Of a stretch of DNA of 64,000 nt, positions 53,213 through 63,203 are shown one piece after another. Location: positions 744,001 through 808,000 of the forward strand of contig JAMWFC010000082.1 of the NCBI GenBank assembly GCA_027475525.1, read 5' to 3'. Made by a program: the position numbers and the translations under genes. Each line of letters starts with the position of its first letter. The first letter of the stretch is position 1. Under the pieces are notes generated by a model. It was not told the DNA's origin and did not search any database. It saw only the letters and a list, made by a program, of their open reading frames with translations. Origin of the DNA: Macrolepiota albuminosa (lineage: Eukaryota; Basidiomycota; Agaricomycetes; Agaricales; Agaricaceae).

Positions 53213-54344
53213 TCAGGCAGCAAGGAGCTGGAGAAGAAGCTCTTCCTGCTCTAAAGCTGAGAGATAGCACACCTCCAACCCCTGGGGACAATATTGAGTA
53301 AAGTGACCAGGCTTTCCACAGCAATGGCAGAGGAGAGGAAGGGAGGAACATTGATGAGAGGTGTCAACATCTATAGGTACCCCAAGAGGGAGGGGACATG
53401 CCACAGGTACCTGAGCCAGGGGTGGAGCATGAAATGGAAGGGAGGGCTGGATGGGATAACAAGCAGAAAAAGATGCCTGTGAGGTGGAGCAAGGGGTGGT
53501 TCCATGGTGAAGCTCACATTGTAACTCCATGAGCTGCCACTGATCACATGCTACCTGATACCAGGTCTCAATACTTGTGTTGTCAGGTCATCCCTCAGCC
53601 ATGCTGTCGATCCGGTCCATGAGAGAGGGAAGGAGGCCATCTTGGAAGGTGAGACAGAGCTGAAGACCATCTGGATAGCAGGCCTGTTCAGCAAGAGCTC
53701 TGAAGGAGTCGATATACTCATCTAGGGTCCGCTTCTCCTGCTCATATTGATGAGAATCTTGGAGAGTGAGGGCTGCTACCTTAGCAGGGTCCAAGGGGAA
53801 GAACTCTGTCTGAAACTCCTTCTCAAACTGATCCCAACTTTCAAAACTCTCCACTCCTCCAGGGTATCAAAAGACTTGTAGCATGTACATTGAAGCTTGC
53901 CCAGATTTCATGTAAGAAAGAATGCAAGCAACCTTGAAAGCATCAGAAGGGAAGGCCTCACCACTGAGCTGAATTTAGATGATGCAAGACTGCAAGAAAC
54001 GCTCACCTATTGCTCAATCACCATTGAATGTGTCTGGGAGTGCTGGGCAAGGAATATTGACATGAACTGGGGGAGGCCTCAAAGCGAGGGACTGGGGGTG
54101 TGTCAGCCCTAACTGGAGGTGCCTGGAGAGGGGTAGGAGTGAGAGGGAGGCACTCTAAGAGGGTCTGAAGGGAATGGGAGATGGTGTCTGTGGCCTGACA
54201 TAATCCAGCAAGTTTGGTGGTGTGGAGGGTGAGGGAAGCTTGAGTAGTCTGCACCTGAGTCTCCAGAGCAAGCAAGCAACTCCAGGCATCATCCTGAGGG
54301 GCAGAAGCGTCCAGGGGAGTGTCTGAGGGGGCTGGTTGGGTCAT
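53213..54344 (-). pseudogene. Gypsy-B Gag
   Basis: ATG at 54344 (MTQPAPSDTPLDASAPQDDA) opens a helical N-terminal part. Then a retrotransposon Gag core WDQFEKEFQTEFFPLDPAKV and TLDEYIDSFRALAEQACYPD (53854-53588), and a CCHC knuckle CHCCGKPGHFTQYC near 53300. Stops at about 54018 and 53585 divide it. Confidence 0.8.
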
Positions 54345-54421
54345 AGAAGCAACAGAGGGGCAGGGAGTAATCCAGTGGGGGAGGGACCTAAAGGGGCAAG
54401 AGAGGGCTCAAGCAGGCTGAA

Positions 54422-54437
54422 GGGGGCTCCCAGACCA
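54422..54437 (-). promoter_or_regulatory. Gypsy-B primer binding site
   Basis: Minus strand TGGTCTGGGAGCCCCC lies 3 nt after the LTR end (CTACA at 54441). It has the TGG start of a tRNA 3'-end primer site. Confidence 0.65.
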
Positions 54438-54440
54438 AAA

Positions 54441-54537
54441 TGTAGAGACTTGTTTTGCTGTAAGGGTGACCTTTAGAGGCTGTGGCTCAGTCACACAGCT
54501 GACAGAGGGAGATCCAAAGTGTATTAGAATATATACT
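54441..54537 (-). repeat. Gypsy-B right (5') LTR, truncated
   Basis: Starts TGTAGAGACTTG and shares TAGAGGCTGTGGCTCAGTCA through GAATATATACTGAC with the left copy, then similarity stops at about 54537. Confidence 0.7.
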
Positions 54538-54680
54538 GACTTGCTTGCATGGGCCGTTGCTAGCATGGCATGTCCAAGATCTACCTTGTCACAAACTTGA
54601 CAATATATTTATTATTATTATTTTTATGCTTTTACAAATGTATGCAAAGGTAAAAATAAACACATAAATAAATACAAATA

Positions 54681-54886
54681 AGTGAACTGATCATCCCATC
54701 AAATGCTTATGTAATACATCATATGTCTAAAATAAGATAACGGAATAATCACGTGAATATGGTCATGTGGAACTGTGGAGACCACTACCATGTGCCTAAA
54801 CCTTTAATTAATAAATATTAAAACATTTTTAATATAGGAGAATATATATTATGTCACTTCTGCAGTTCGTTGCACTACACAAATAT
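54681..54886 (+). repeat. Diverged AT-rich repeat, copy 1
   Basis: Starts AGTGAACTGATCATCCCATC, contains CATGTGCCTAAACC and ends near ATATATATTATGTCACTTC. Matches copies at 56479 and 56731. Confidence 0.6.
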
Positions 54887-55962
54887 TTTTTTGACAATGT
54901 AAAAACAATAGCAGAAAAGTATGACTAACCAGTTTTAAATTTCATTATTTATTGTATTATTTTATTATTTATTCATTTTCAAATGTTTTCCCTTTTCAAA
55001 ATACACATATAAATACTTTTATTAGGTTTAATATTGGATATATGAAAGTCTGTTAATATACTATAGTACATTAGATATAAGATATACTCAAAGAGTCATT
55101 GAACATGTGGCAAGCAGTTAAGCACCTCGGAACGACATGTTGAACAATGATATTGCACGCTGTCCAGCTGTGTGCAGCATCCAAAAAGGAATACGTGAAT
55201 GCTTCGTCGAAGCATTGCTTGTCGTCACTTGGATGTACATGAAAAGCGGCGATGAGGTGGTTATTTTGATCAAACTCTTTAATCATAAAATGTTGAGCGG
55301 TTCAGTCATAATAAGTGTAAGCGCTGCTATGAATAAAGTTTGATATTATAAAAATGCCTCTACACACTAAAATGGACTGAAAAACTCACCAAAATACAAG
55401 TTCAACAACGTTAGCACATGTTAATATGTTGAAGTACCGACTGGTGACTATACTTAATCCAACAGCCACTCATATGTATGCCACGTAACGTGGTGGCAGA
55501 CGTGCATGGGTGCCAGCATTGAATACTAGTGATTGGTAGTGCGGTCATGATGTTAAGTGAATAGAATAACAAGTGTAAATGTATATGGAGGTATATTGAG
55601 AGAACACATCAACAGCATACATTTGTTGTGTAAATGAGTGAGTTCACACTAACTATATGTTTTACTGACAACTCAACATATTGGTTGGTTTATTGATTTA
55701 GTGTATTGTAGTTCATCCCATCAGTATTTGAGTAACACATTGTATTTTCCATAGAGGTTCATGCAGAAATGTTTCAGTGTGACTTGCATGAATCCATAGA
55801 CCGAGCAGACTGACGTACTTTTTGTACCATATCAATTGACATAATTTTACCCATCAGATCGTGTGAGCTCAGAGCGAGTAATAAGTATCAAGTCAATATA
55901 CAGTGATGGTATTTGCTTCCAGCAGGCGTTCATCAAACAAGTCCATAGCAACATAGAATGTT

Positions 55963-56100
55963 AGTACCAGTACCCCCAAGCAGCAGTGAGAAGGCATTTT
56001 CCAGAGCGTGCAATAGCATTTTGTAAGAGTGAGCTAGACATAACATAGCCAGTATAAGAAACCACTGAAAGGAAACAACAGACTGAAAGTGGAGAGCACG
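55963..56100 (+). pseudogene. Possible hAT transposase C-terminal remnant
   Basis: Plus strand reads VPVPPSSSEKAFSRACNSIL and, after stops, ARHNIASIRNH. The SSSEKAFS core is like the hAT dimerisation motif (ASSAxSERxFS). The match is short and could be chance. Confidence 0.3.
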
Positions 56101-56478
56101 CAAGAGGAAGAAGAGATGAAGGCTTACATATGTACTGTAATATATAAAAAACAAAATAGTAATACATAACATCAAATATATACAAATCATAAGGCATTTC
56201 AACATTCCATAAAGTTGTACCTTTTTTTAAAACAAAAATATATACATATAGATTTACAAGTAGAAACCAGATTTTTTTGTCAGCTAGCCTTGTACAAAGT
56301 GGCATAACAATGAGTAAATGTATATGTGTGTGTTTGCTACATATTCTCTGACAGTTGTTCAACTGAACTATTATGTAATACAAAGTCACATTTATGAAAT
56401 CGTTATTTAATTTTACTGTTCATTCCTTTTATAATTTAATAATCATTAAAAATAGTAACAAAATAAATAAATAAATAT

Positions 56479-56672
56479 AGTTAAACTGACTGTCCCACTG
56501 AATGCTTACATAATGTACAATTATGTTTAAAAATGCAGGTAACATGGATGGTTATGAAATCAGTCATGTGAACCTACAGTGGACATTATGTGCCCAAACT
56601 TCTTATTACTAACTAATAACCCAATTTTAATACGTGAATATATATTATGTTAGCGTTCAGATGCATGACCAA
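56479..56672 (+). repeat. Diverged AT-rich repeat, copy 2
   Basis: Starts AGTTAAACTGACTGTCCCAC, includes AATGCTTACATAATG and TATGTGCCCAAACTTC and ends near CAGATGCATGACC. Confidence 0.6.
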
Positions 56673-56730
56673 ATGGTCTTGTACCAGTTAAACAGCAGCA
56701 AAATAAATAAATAAATAAATAAAATATATA

Positions 56731-56912
56731 AGTAAACTGGTCGTCCCACCAAATGCTTATATAACATGCACATTTGTTTGCTTGATAGATATACCAAGGA
56801 TCATCTTTACAGACTACTTATTCCTTAGTTAGCTATAGGTAATGAAAATAAATTATATTCCCTATGAGTGCGTTTAACATATATTACATCAGCATTTGGA
56901 TGTACGACCACC
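56731..56912 (+). repeat. Diverged AT-rich repeat, copy 3
   Basis: Starts AGTAAACTGGTCGTCCCACC, includes AAATGCTTATATAACATG and ends near TTTGGATGTACGACCA. Same direction as the other two copies. Confidence 0.6.
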
Positions 56913-57398
56913 AATGATTTTTTGAAGATCATATGATCTCACATCATCTAAAATCACATAAACTGTCCTCATTTTGCAAAGGGTCGTTTGAACAATATGA
57001 CCTATATATAGCCTTAAATACACAGACTTGATTCAAACTAAACAACTCCCCAACAGTAATATACGATTATGCCACTCTAATATATAACACTATCATTGCT
57101 CTACTACCTCTGCAGACTCGTATATCCAATGTATCCAGACTGCCTTCTTCAACAATCAACCTTCTACCAGTAATTAAACTGTCATGGAACCACACCCTCA
57201 AGGACAAATCCACGTATCAACAAGTAAAATGACTGTTTGTGAAGTATATGATAACTTTTGGAATATATCGTCTGTTTCCTGACCCATAAACTGGCACATC
57301 AATGTATCTATTAATTGCAATGTCGATCAACACCACATCAAAAGACAGTATTGGTGCTGTATATACTGTTCTCATTATTCTAACTAATTCAGATGCGC

Positions 57399-58469
57399 TG
57401 ATAACGCCAACTGTGGTTGGGTGCGCTGGACGTATACGCAGTACAACGCTGTCTCCAGCACTTGGCGTGCATAGTTGTGAGGAGTCCTGACAGGGTTCCA
57501 GTGTGCTCGAGTGGAGGCGATAAAACGATGCGCTAAATTGTAGCGCTTTAGGGGCTACCTGGCAGACGGTAAGCGTCGTAGTTTAAACACAGATATTGAG
57601 GAAAAGACAAGTAGCGCAGCGTATTGTGCCCATAGGTGGTACCGTAAACGACGAGGACGAGATAGACAAAGCTAGCGCCTGGCTTAGTGATGAAGTCAAG
57701 GGAAGCTAGTGCGATTTGAACGCTAAGTGTAACTGTGTGCTCAAGGGGTTACAATTCGTTGTTATATACATGTAAAGTAGCTATTTTATATACTATGCAC
57801 TACTGTGTTTGCCAAGATACTAGTCCATCTGCAGCGCTACCTCCTAGCACCTCTCCTCATGGTTTCCTCTAATGGCGACCTGTCAACAGCGACCTTTTGC
57901 ACATGGATGATGGCGACCAACGGCGTTATGACCCACGGCGACCAGTGGCGACTTCATATTGGCTTAGAATTGCATGAGTCTGCTCACTTTTATTATAACT
58001 CTGATTGGCCAGGCTGTTCCGGGGTATGGTTGGAAAATCCTTGACAGATGCCATGAGCGCTAATGTCAGCGCTACACATTGTATCAGTTCCTGACAGGTC
58101 CAGATGTCGGATTTAAGTATATCCAGTGCCGCCGTCATTGATCCTTTTAGACTTCTGATTGAAGTGCCTCGTCAAATGGCAGCGCCTGCTGCTGGCTCCT
58201 TCTGGAAGTGATTGGGGTTTAGTTAGAGTCCTCTCCCGCCATTGTGTTAGCGCTATACGTTATGAGCCTCCTTCGTCCTTGGGATAGGTGAATGGAGTGT
58301 GCTGAAGGCTTGGTAGCTAGTGGTTAGGATAAATGTCTAAATCCTGTAGTAGGTTGCCAGAGCTAGGGCTGCTCTATATTCCCAACTGGTTGCTAGAGTC
58401 CTCAGTACGTCAAGTGTTGGTTGGCCTATAATGTCCCTTGATGTGCTCAGTCTGAGTAGAAGCCTATCA
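57399..58469 (-). repeat. Gypsy-C 3' LTR
   Basis: On minus it begins TGATAGGCTT next to the polypurine tract, like TGATAGGACC in Gypsy-1, and ends GGCGTTATCA, like GGCGTCATCA. About 1071 bp. AGCGC/GCGCT words are frequent. Its partner LTR is outside the window. Confidence 0.8.
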
Positions 58470-58503
58470 TTCCCCCAACTGAAAAATTGACTGTCCTCAG
58501 TCA
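58470..58503 (-). promoter_or_regulatory. Gypsy-C polypurine tract and conserved hairpin
   Basis: Minus strand: TGACTGAGGACAGTCA (58503-58488), CAATTTTTCAG and TTGGGGGAA before the LTR. Nearly the same 36 bp precede the Gypsy-1 3' LTR although the LTR bodies have diverged. Confidence 0.75.
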
Positions 58504-58556
58504 AACGCTGTCATTAATTTGACTGCGCTACGGTCCGTATGATACTGTCAGCGCCT

Positions 58557-58563
58557 TATAAAA
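58557..58563 (+). promoter_or_regulatory. TATA box of the Gypsy-C accessory gene
   Basis: TATAAAA about 50 nt before the ATG at 58614, on the strand of the accessory gene and outside the LTR. It suggests the accessory gene has its own promoter. Confidence 0.5.
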
Positions 58564-58613
58564 GTTGTTTTCAGCACTTCACCTTCTCGTGTTTTCCTTC
58601 CCATCTTTCCAGC

Positions 58614-61094
58614 ATGTCCACTTCTTTCAATGCCTCTGCTCTTCGCAATTTCCTGGCTAAGGCCTCCTATTTATTCGATCACGCTAAGTCTGTCGGTCCT
58701 GCTGATGCACCACAAACCATCCCTGGCATTATGCAACTCTATCGGCGCTGGCTCATGGTCCGCAGCTCTGACAGTTCCTGGGTGCGGGGCGTCGAGGTTC
58801 GTGAATGGTGCATGGCTCGGTACTGCAAATATGAGGGTGCCAATTGGTTACTACCATTTGCGGACTTGTTCGTAAGTTTTTAGGTTTGATTTTGGATTCG
58901 TGGCGCTAAGGTTCAGCGCCCATACTAGGCTCCTTCTCTGTCCGACAAGATCAATGCCCTGCTGGCTAGTACTGAGGTTGGCAAAGTGAGTTATCTCCTC
59001 TTCTTTCTCACGTTTTCCATGTTAACCCTGAGTAGTCAGTTGCTATGTTGCCCACCGTTGCCAGTCTTCCTAGTGCCCCGTTGGCCTCTACCGTTCCTTC
59101 CGCTCTGGCTGCTCCTGCTGCTCCTGTTTCTGTTCTGCCTCCTCCCGTTCTTGGTAGTCCTTTTCGTGGCGATGCTTCTCCCGCTCATACTGCACCTCCT
59201 GATTTGGCCATCAAACGGATTGCCATTACCGCCAGTGAGCCCCAGCCCGGACCTACCCATACTATTTCTTGCCTTCCCCCCCATAACTTCGCTGTTGTTA
59301 TTAATCGCATGCCCCCTGCTCTCGCTAGCCCTCCTAAACATACCGTGCGTCCTTGTTTTCCTGCCTCTAGTTCTTCTACTAACGTTGCTTCTCAGATCAA
59401 TCTCCCTGCTTGTGTTGCCCCTTTATATGTCGTAAGTGTTTTCCTTTTAAGATTGCTTGTATCTAGCGCCTGATTGAGCCCTCCTTAGATGCCCAACCAA
59501 ACTATATTTACCGACGCAGAGCTCCGTGATTTGCTGCGCCTTCGTCGCGATACTACCGTCATTGATACCAGCCTCCTGGCTGGTGTCCAAGTACTCGGCA
59601 CTAAGAAGAAGGTTACGGTGGCACCCATGGAGCGCCGCACCTTTAGGGCAAAGATTGGCACAGTAAGTGCTTGTTCGTCCCTGAAAGGTTGATGACGTTG
59701 CTAACTTCTTTCTCAGTGCAATAAATGCTGGTCTGAGAACGATCCCGAGGGTTGCTGGTTTCCTACCACCTCTCTCCTCTGCTACCGCTGCGATGTGCTG
59801 AAATGGGGTTGTGCCTTCAATGGGATTTGTACTTGTGAACGTGGTAGGGACGCTATCATGCAACACAATTACAAGTGCGCAGTCTTAGTTTGTAACGCCC
59901 GGGTCTTTGTGCTGCAGCAATGCGATCTGGCCGCTACTCATCAGCCCACTGTGATTAGCGCTGCAAGCCTAGCGCTTCCCGTCACCCAAGATGGTACCAC
60001 CGTGGCGGCCTCCTTTCCCCGCTCTCCCCATCGTCCTGTCCCTTCGAAGCGTAAGCCCGTTGTTGCCTCTCCTGGCAAGAGTCCCAGTAAGCGCCGGGAG
60101 CTAGCGCCTGCTACTCCCGTGGTCTTGTCTTCTACCGAGTCGTCTACTGATGAAGGCAAGGATACCGAGAGGGATGCTGAGGGCAAGGATAACGATGAGG
60201 CTGGGCCTGTAATTGACACCGATGTGCTGTTGGCGGTACGCGCTCTTCTGCTTCGCCTTACTCCCCCTATCGCCGCTAACCCTTATCAGAGTGGCCCCAG
60301 TGGTAATCGGTGCGTAGTCTTTGAGTTTTCCTTGTCAGGTTGCGCTAACTTCTTTGTTGCCAGATCCCCTACTCCTTCGGCTTCCTGTCATCGTGAATCC
60401 CTCCCGCCAAAGATGTCGTGATGTCTGTTGCCGGCGCTACCCCTGCTCCTGAGCCTGTTGCAGCTAGCGCCTCCCCCATCGCCCTTCCTATTACCCCATC
60501 TCTTACTCCCCCTTGTAGCCTTTTTTCCTTCCCCAGTACTCACGAGTCCTCCACCACGCCTGAGTCCAAAGGGACCTTAGTGGCTCAGAGCGAGCGCCGT
60601 TGCCGCTGGAGGTACTTGCCTTCTTATGGCATCCACCTTTCCTCCACTAGGGCCATGTCCCCAGGCAATGAGCGCTATGAATGGACCCCCCGTGCTCCCA
60701 TAACCGTTCAAGTAAGTCTGCATTTCTTAGTCAGTTCGCCTTTTCTCTGACCTCCACTAAGTTCAATCCCTTCTAGACTCCTCCCCCCGCCATGTGCGTT
60801 TCCGGCGATGCCTACCCTTGGCTTGGGGATGAGTTCTCTTATCCTGTCACTCCCCTTCGTCCTGCCACCGATCTCCACCAACAACTTTGTCAGGTCGAGG
60901 ACACTACCAATGTCATTGGTAGCGAGCTCGCCCTCCTACATCCTTGTGTTTCCACCTTAGCGTGTTGTGAGCTCCTCCTACTTGAGCTCCATGACAACAT
61001 CACTGATGCGCTCAAGTGGCAAGCGAGTAACGCCATTCAGGATGGGGACTTGCTTCCTTTGGGTGATCCCGCTCCCTCCACATCTGATGCGTAG
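58614..61094 (+). pseudogene. Gypsy-C antisense accessory gene, Zn2Cys6-like protein homologue
   Basis: Homologue of the Gypsy-1 accessory gene, antisense to pol. Exons: 58614-58871 (MSTSFNASALRNFLAKASYL ... VEVREWCMARY), 58929-58985, 59036-59431 (Ala/Pro-rich), 59489-59662 (58 codons, same length as the Gypsy-1 exon), then 59717 onward with CNKCWSENDPEGCWFP ... CYRCDVLKWGC, identical cysteine spacing to Gypsy-1. A later part (60421-60711, then 60777-61094 after an intron) matches the Gypsy-1 C-terminus (RWRYLPSYG, GDAYPWLGDEFSYPVTPL). Between 60310 and 60420 I cannot find splicing that avoids a stop, so this copy is probably broken there. Confidence 0.65.
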
Positions 61095-61618
61095 TCGCCG
61101 GCCCGTAGCGCTTCAAACTTTTGTGGACTTTAAAATTTTTGATACGTAGTTTGTGATAGCCCTACCAAAAATAAACGCTCCCCCTTTGTTTCGAAATTGT
61201 CAGTTTGTAAGTAATCAAAATACAAAGTAAGAAAAAGGGGAAATGCTCAGTAAATCATCATAGCATAAAAACCCCTATTACCAGCGTGATCCAATAGCCA
61301 ATATTGTACCAGCCTAGGAAGAAATAGGTATCGTCTGTAGAAAAATAAGTCGATTCATGCAAGAAGTTTTAATGTATAAGAAATAGAGTGCCACTGATCG
61401 CTTGTGGTTATTCGGTGATGGTGGCTATAAGCGCTAGATCTCGAAGGTTAACTTCCTCTTTGTGCGACCTAAAATAAGTTCAAGTGCATCCTATTGGTTC
61501 ATGTCTGTGTCAGGGTCCAAGCCTCTTGAGAAGTGCCCTCCCATGCTGTCGCTAGTTGAAACACTGTCTGAGTCCTATAAATTGCCCATGCCTCGACAGC
61601 GTCTCATCAGTCTTTGCT
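61095..61618. other. Spacer between Gypsy-C accessory genes
   Basis: AT-richer stretch (about 61110-61480) after the stop of the first accessory gene. No coding frame is supported. It should hold the first gene's 3' end and the promoter of the next block. Confidence 0.4.
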
Positions 61619-63010
61619 ATGGAAAGCCCAACCGGCATCGTGTGGACCCCCCGCTGTGATCGCGCTCATGTCATGATTGATCCCCCCACTTTCCTGGAAC
61701 GCGCTACCTCGTTCTTCCACCACTACCCGGCGGTCGGCATGCCCAGGCTGACCAATGGAGTCGTTGAGTTAGGTTGTTGCTGTCAGCTACTTCGTGCGGC
61801 TTGTGAGATTTGGAATGATGAGCTGCTGCTGACCCGATTTGGTATGGAGAAGAACTGGAGTCAGATTTTTCAGGTGCGCTATTGCCTTTTTCGCCCTCCT
61901 TCTCTTCTGATAGTCTCCAAATAAAGCAAATCGCGACCAAGAAAACAAAAGAACGTCTTGAGCTGCTGCTGGAGGAGAGTCACTACCTGGTTCGTTACCT
62001 TATTACCTCATTTCTTCCTTCTAACGCGTCACTTTGCTAGGCACCCCGCTCGTCTACCGGTGGCCGGCTTTTTCGTGGTCCTGCTGAAGGCTGGAGGCCT
62101 CCCAGGCCTCTCCTTTTGCCTGGTCCTTGATGCTCGCCTGTCTCCCATGTTGTTTATGTAAGTCAGCTCCTTCTTTTCCGTGGCGCCACTGGGTTGACAG
62201 ATTTTAGATACTTGATTTCTTTTGTCGTAGTTATATGAACTGCATCGCTGTTGTCGCCCCCCCCCCTCATGATTGTTTTGCGCATGTAAGAATTCCCTAG
62301 TATCTGCGACCCTGCAAGTAGCTTGAGGTACTTTATGGGTTCTGGCGCTGTTAACCTGGTCAGTATTACATCATGCCAGTAGTTCCCCTTCTCCTTGATG
62401 AGCCCAAACGTCTTTACCGTCCTGCTATCCTAGACCAATTGGAGCAGTTCCTCATGCTAATGCCTACCGGCGGCTTTCTCCACGAGAACAGCAACACTAT
62501 GACCCTGGTACGCAGGTACCAAATTCTTCTCGCCGCTTCTGAAGAATGGATGGTCAACGTCGACCCATCCATAGTCACCGTACGCCTCCCCTTAGCGCAG
62601 GTCATGAGTAATACTCATGCGTTGTGCAGGAGCCGGTTACAGGTACCGCTCTGAGTCTGGCCAGCCTACTCTGCGAAACGGGAACCTTGGTTAGTTCTTA
62701 TCTTTTTCTAACCTGAGGTTGTTAACTCCATGCTGTCTCTAAGAGTCTCTCCTGGCTCCCCCTTCCCCTTCTCATCAATCTTGATGTGCGTTGGGCCATA
62801 TTTGAACACATGGCCTTTCCTTATCCAATGTTTGAGTCCCACCCAGATGGGGACGGGTGGTACTCATCCCCCAACCCCTCGGCTGCTCCTCCAGGCGCTC
62901 CTCATGCTTCTCGCCCCAGCGCTCCTCCCACGCCTCCTCCTAGGGTTCCCGTTCCTCCCATACCTTCTGCTAACGTGCCACCTCCAGGCGCTCCTTCCAC
63001 CCGTAGATGA
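61619..63010 (+). CDS. Gypsy-C second accessory coding block, spliced, unknown function
   Basis: Begins MESPTGIVWTPRCDRAHVMI (61619-61873, 85 codons). A donor GTGCGC leads to an exon at 61927-61989 (QIATKKTKERLELLLEESHY), then one from 62041. A separate frame from 62373 reads MPVVPLLLDEPKRLYRPAIL ... LVRRYQILLAASEEWMVNVD, and the last part ends at 63010 with a Pro-rich tail (NPSAAPPGAPHASRPSAPPT). The 61619 and 62373 parts share a pattern of hydrophobic residues and an LLxAxxEW core, so they may be duplicated domains. One or two genes cannot be decided. Gypsy-1 lacks this block. Confidence 0.4.
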
Positions 63011-63167
63011 CCTAAAGATCAAGTGAAAGGTCCACATCAACGGTCTGCATCTTTAGGGTAGTTCAATTAGTTGTAGTCGTAGTCTGATCACCTGTTCCTT
63101 GTGTACTAGTACCGCTTGTTTATTTATTCTTTTCTGGTTGTTGGGTTGCCTAAGTCTGATCAAAGGG

Positions 63168-63186
63168 GGCGCTAACGGTTAGCGCC
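63168..63186. repeat. 19-bp palindrome in the Gypsy-C convergent spacer
   Basis: GGCGCTAAC, one G, GTTAGCGCC: a perfect 9-bp inverted repeat made of the CGCTAA/TTAGCG word. It lies between the accessory block (plus) and pol (minus). Confidence 0.85.
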
Positions 63187-63203
63187 TCGCGTTTCGTATA
63201 AGT

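Larger units (their letters stand above)
49177..54537 (-). mobile_element. Gypsy-B, Ty3/Gypsy element, decayed
   Basis: Minus-strand gag (54344-53213), protease (53071-52469), reverse transcriptase, RNase H and integrase (52110-49435) between related LTR pieces at 49177-49435 and 54441-54537. The right LTR is followed by a primer site. The integrase C-terminus (DRVYLDASDIATK) stops abruptly at the left LTR, so the end of pol and the polypurine tract are deleted. Many stops and frameshifts. Unlike Gypsy-1 and Gypsy-C I see no accessory gene. Confidence 0.85.
54538..57398. other. AT-rich repeat region without intact genes
   Basis: Strongly AT-rich, with AAATAAATAAATA microsatellite runs (about 54660, 56463, 56700), three diverged copies of a noncoding repeat and a possible hAT transposase remnant. 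No intact coding frame is recognised. Confidence 0.5.

Noticed and set aside
55071..56389. Minus frames of 71-142 codons in the AT-rich region
   Set aside because: Composed of hydrophobic AT-driven residues without domains. The plus strand at 55963 gives a better, though weak, hAT-like reading.
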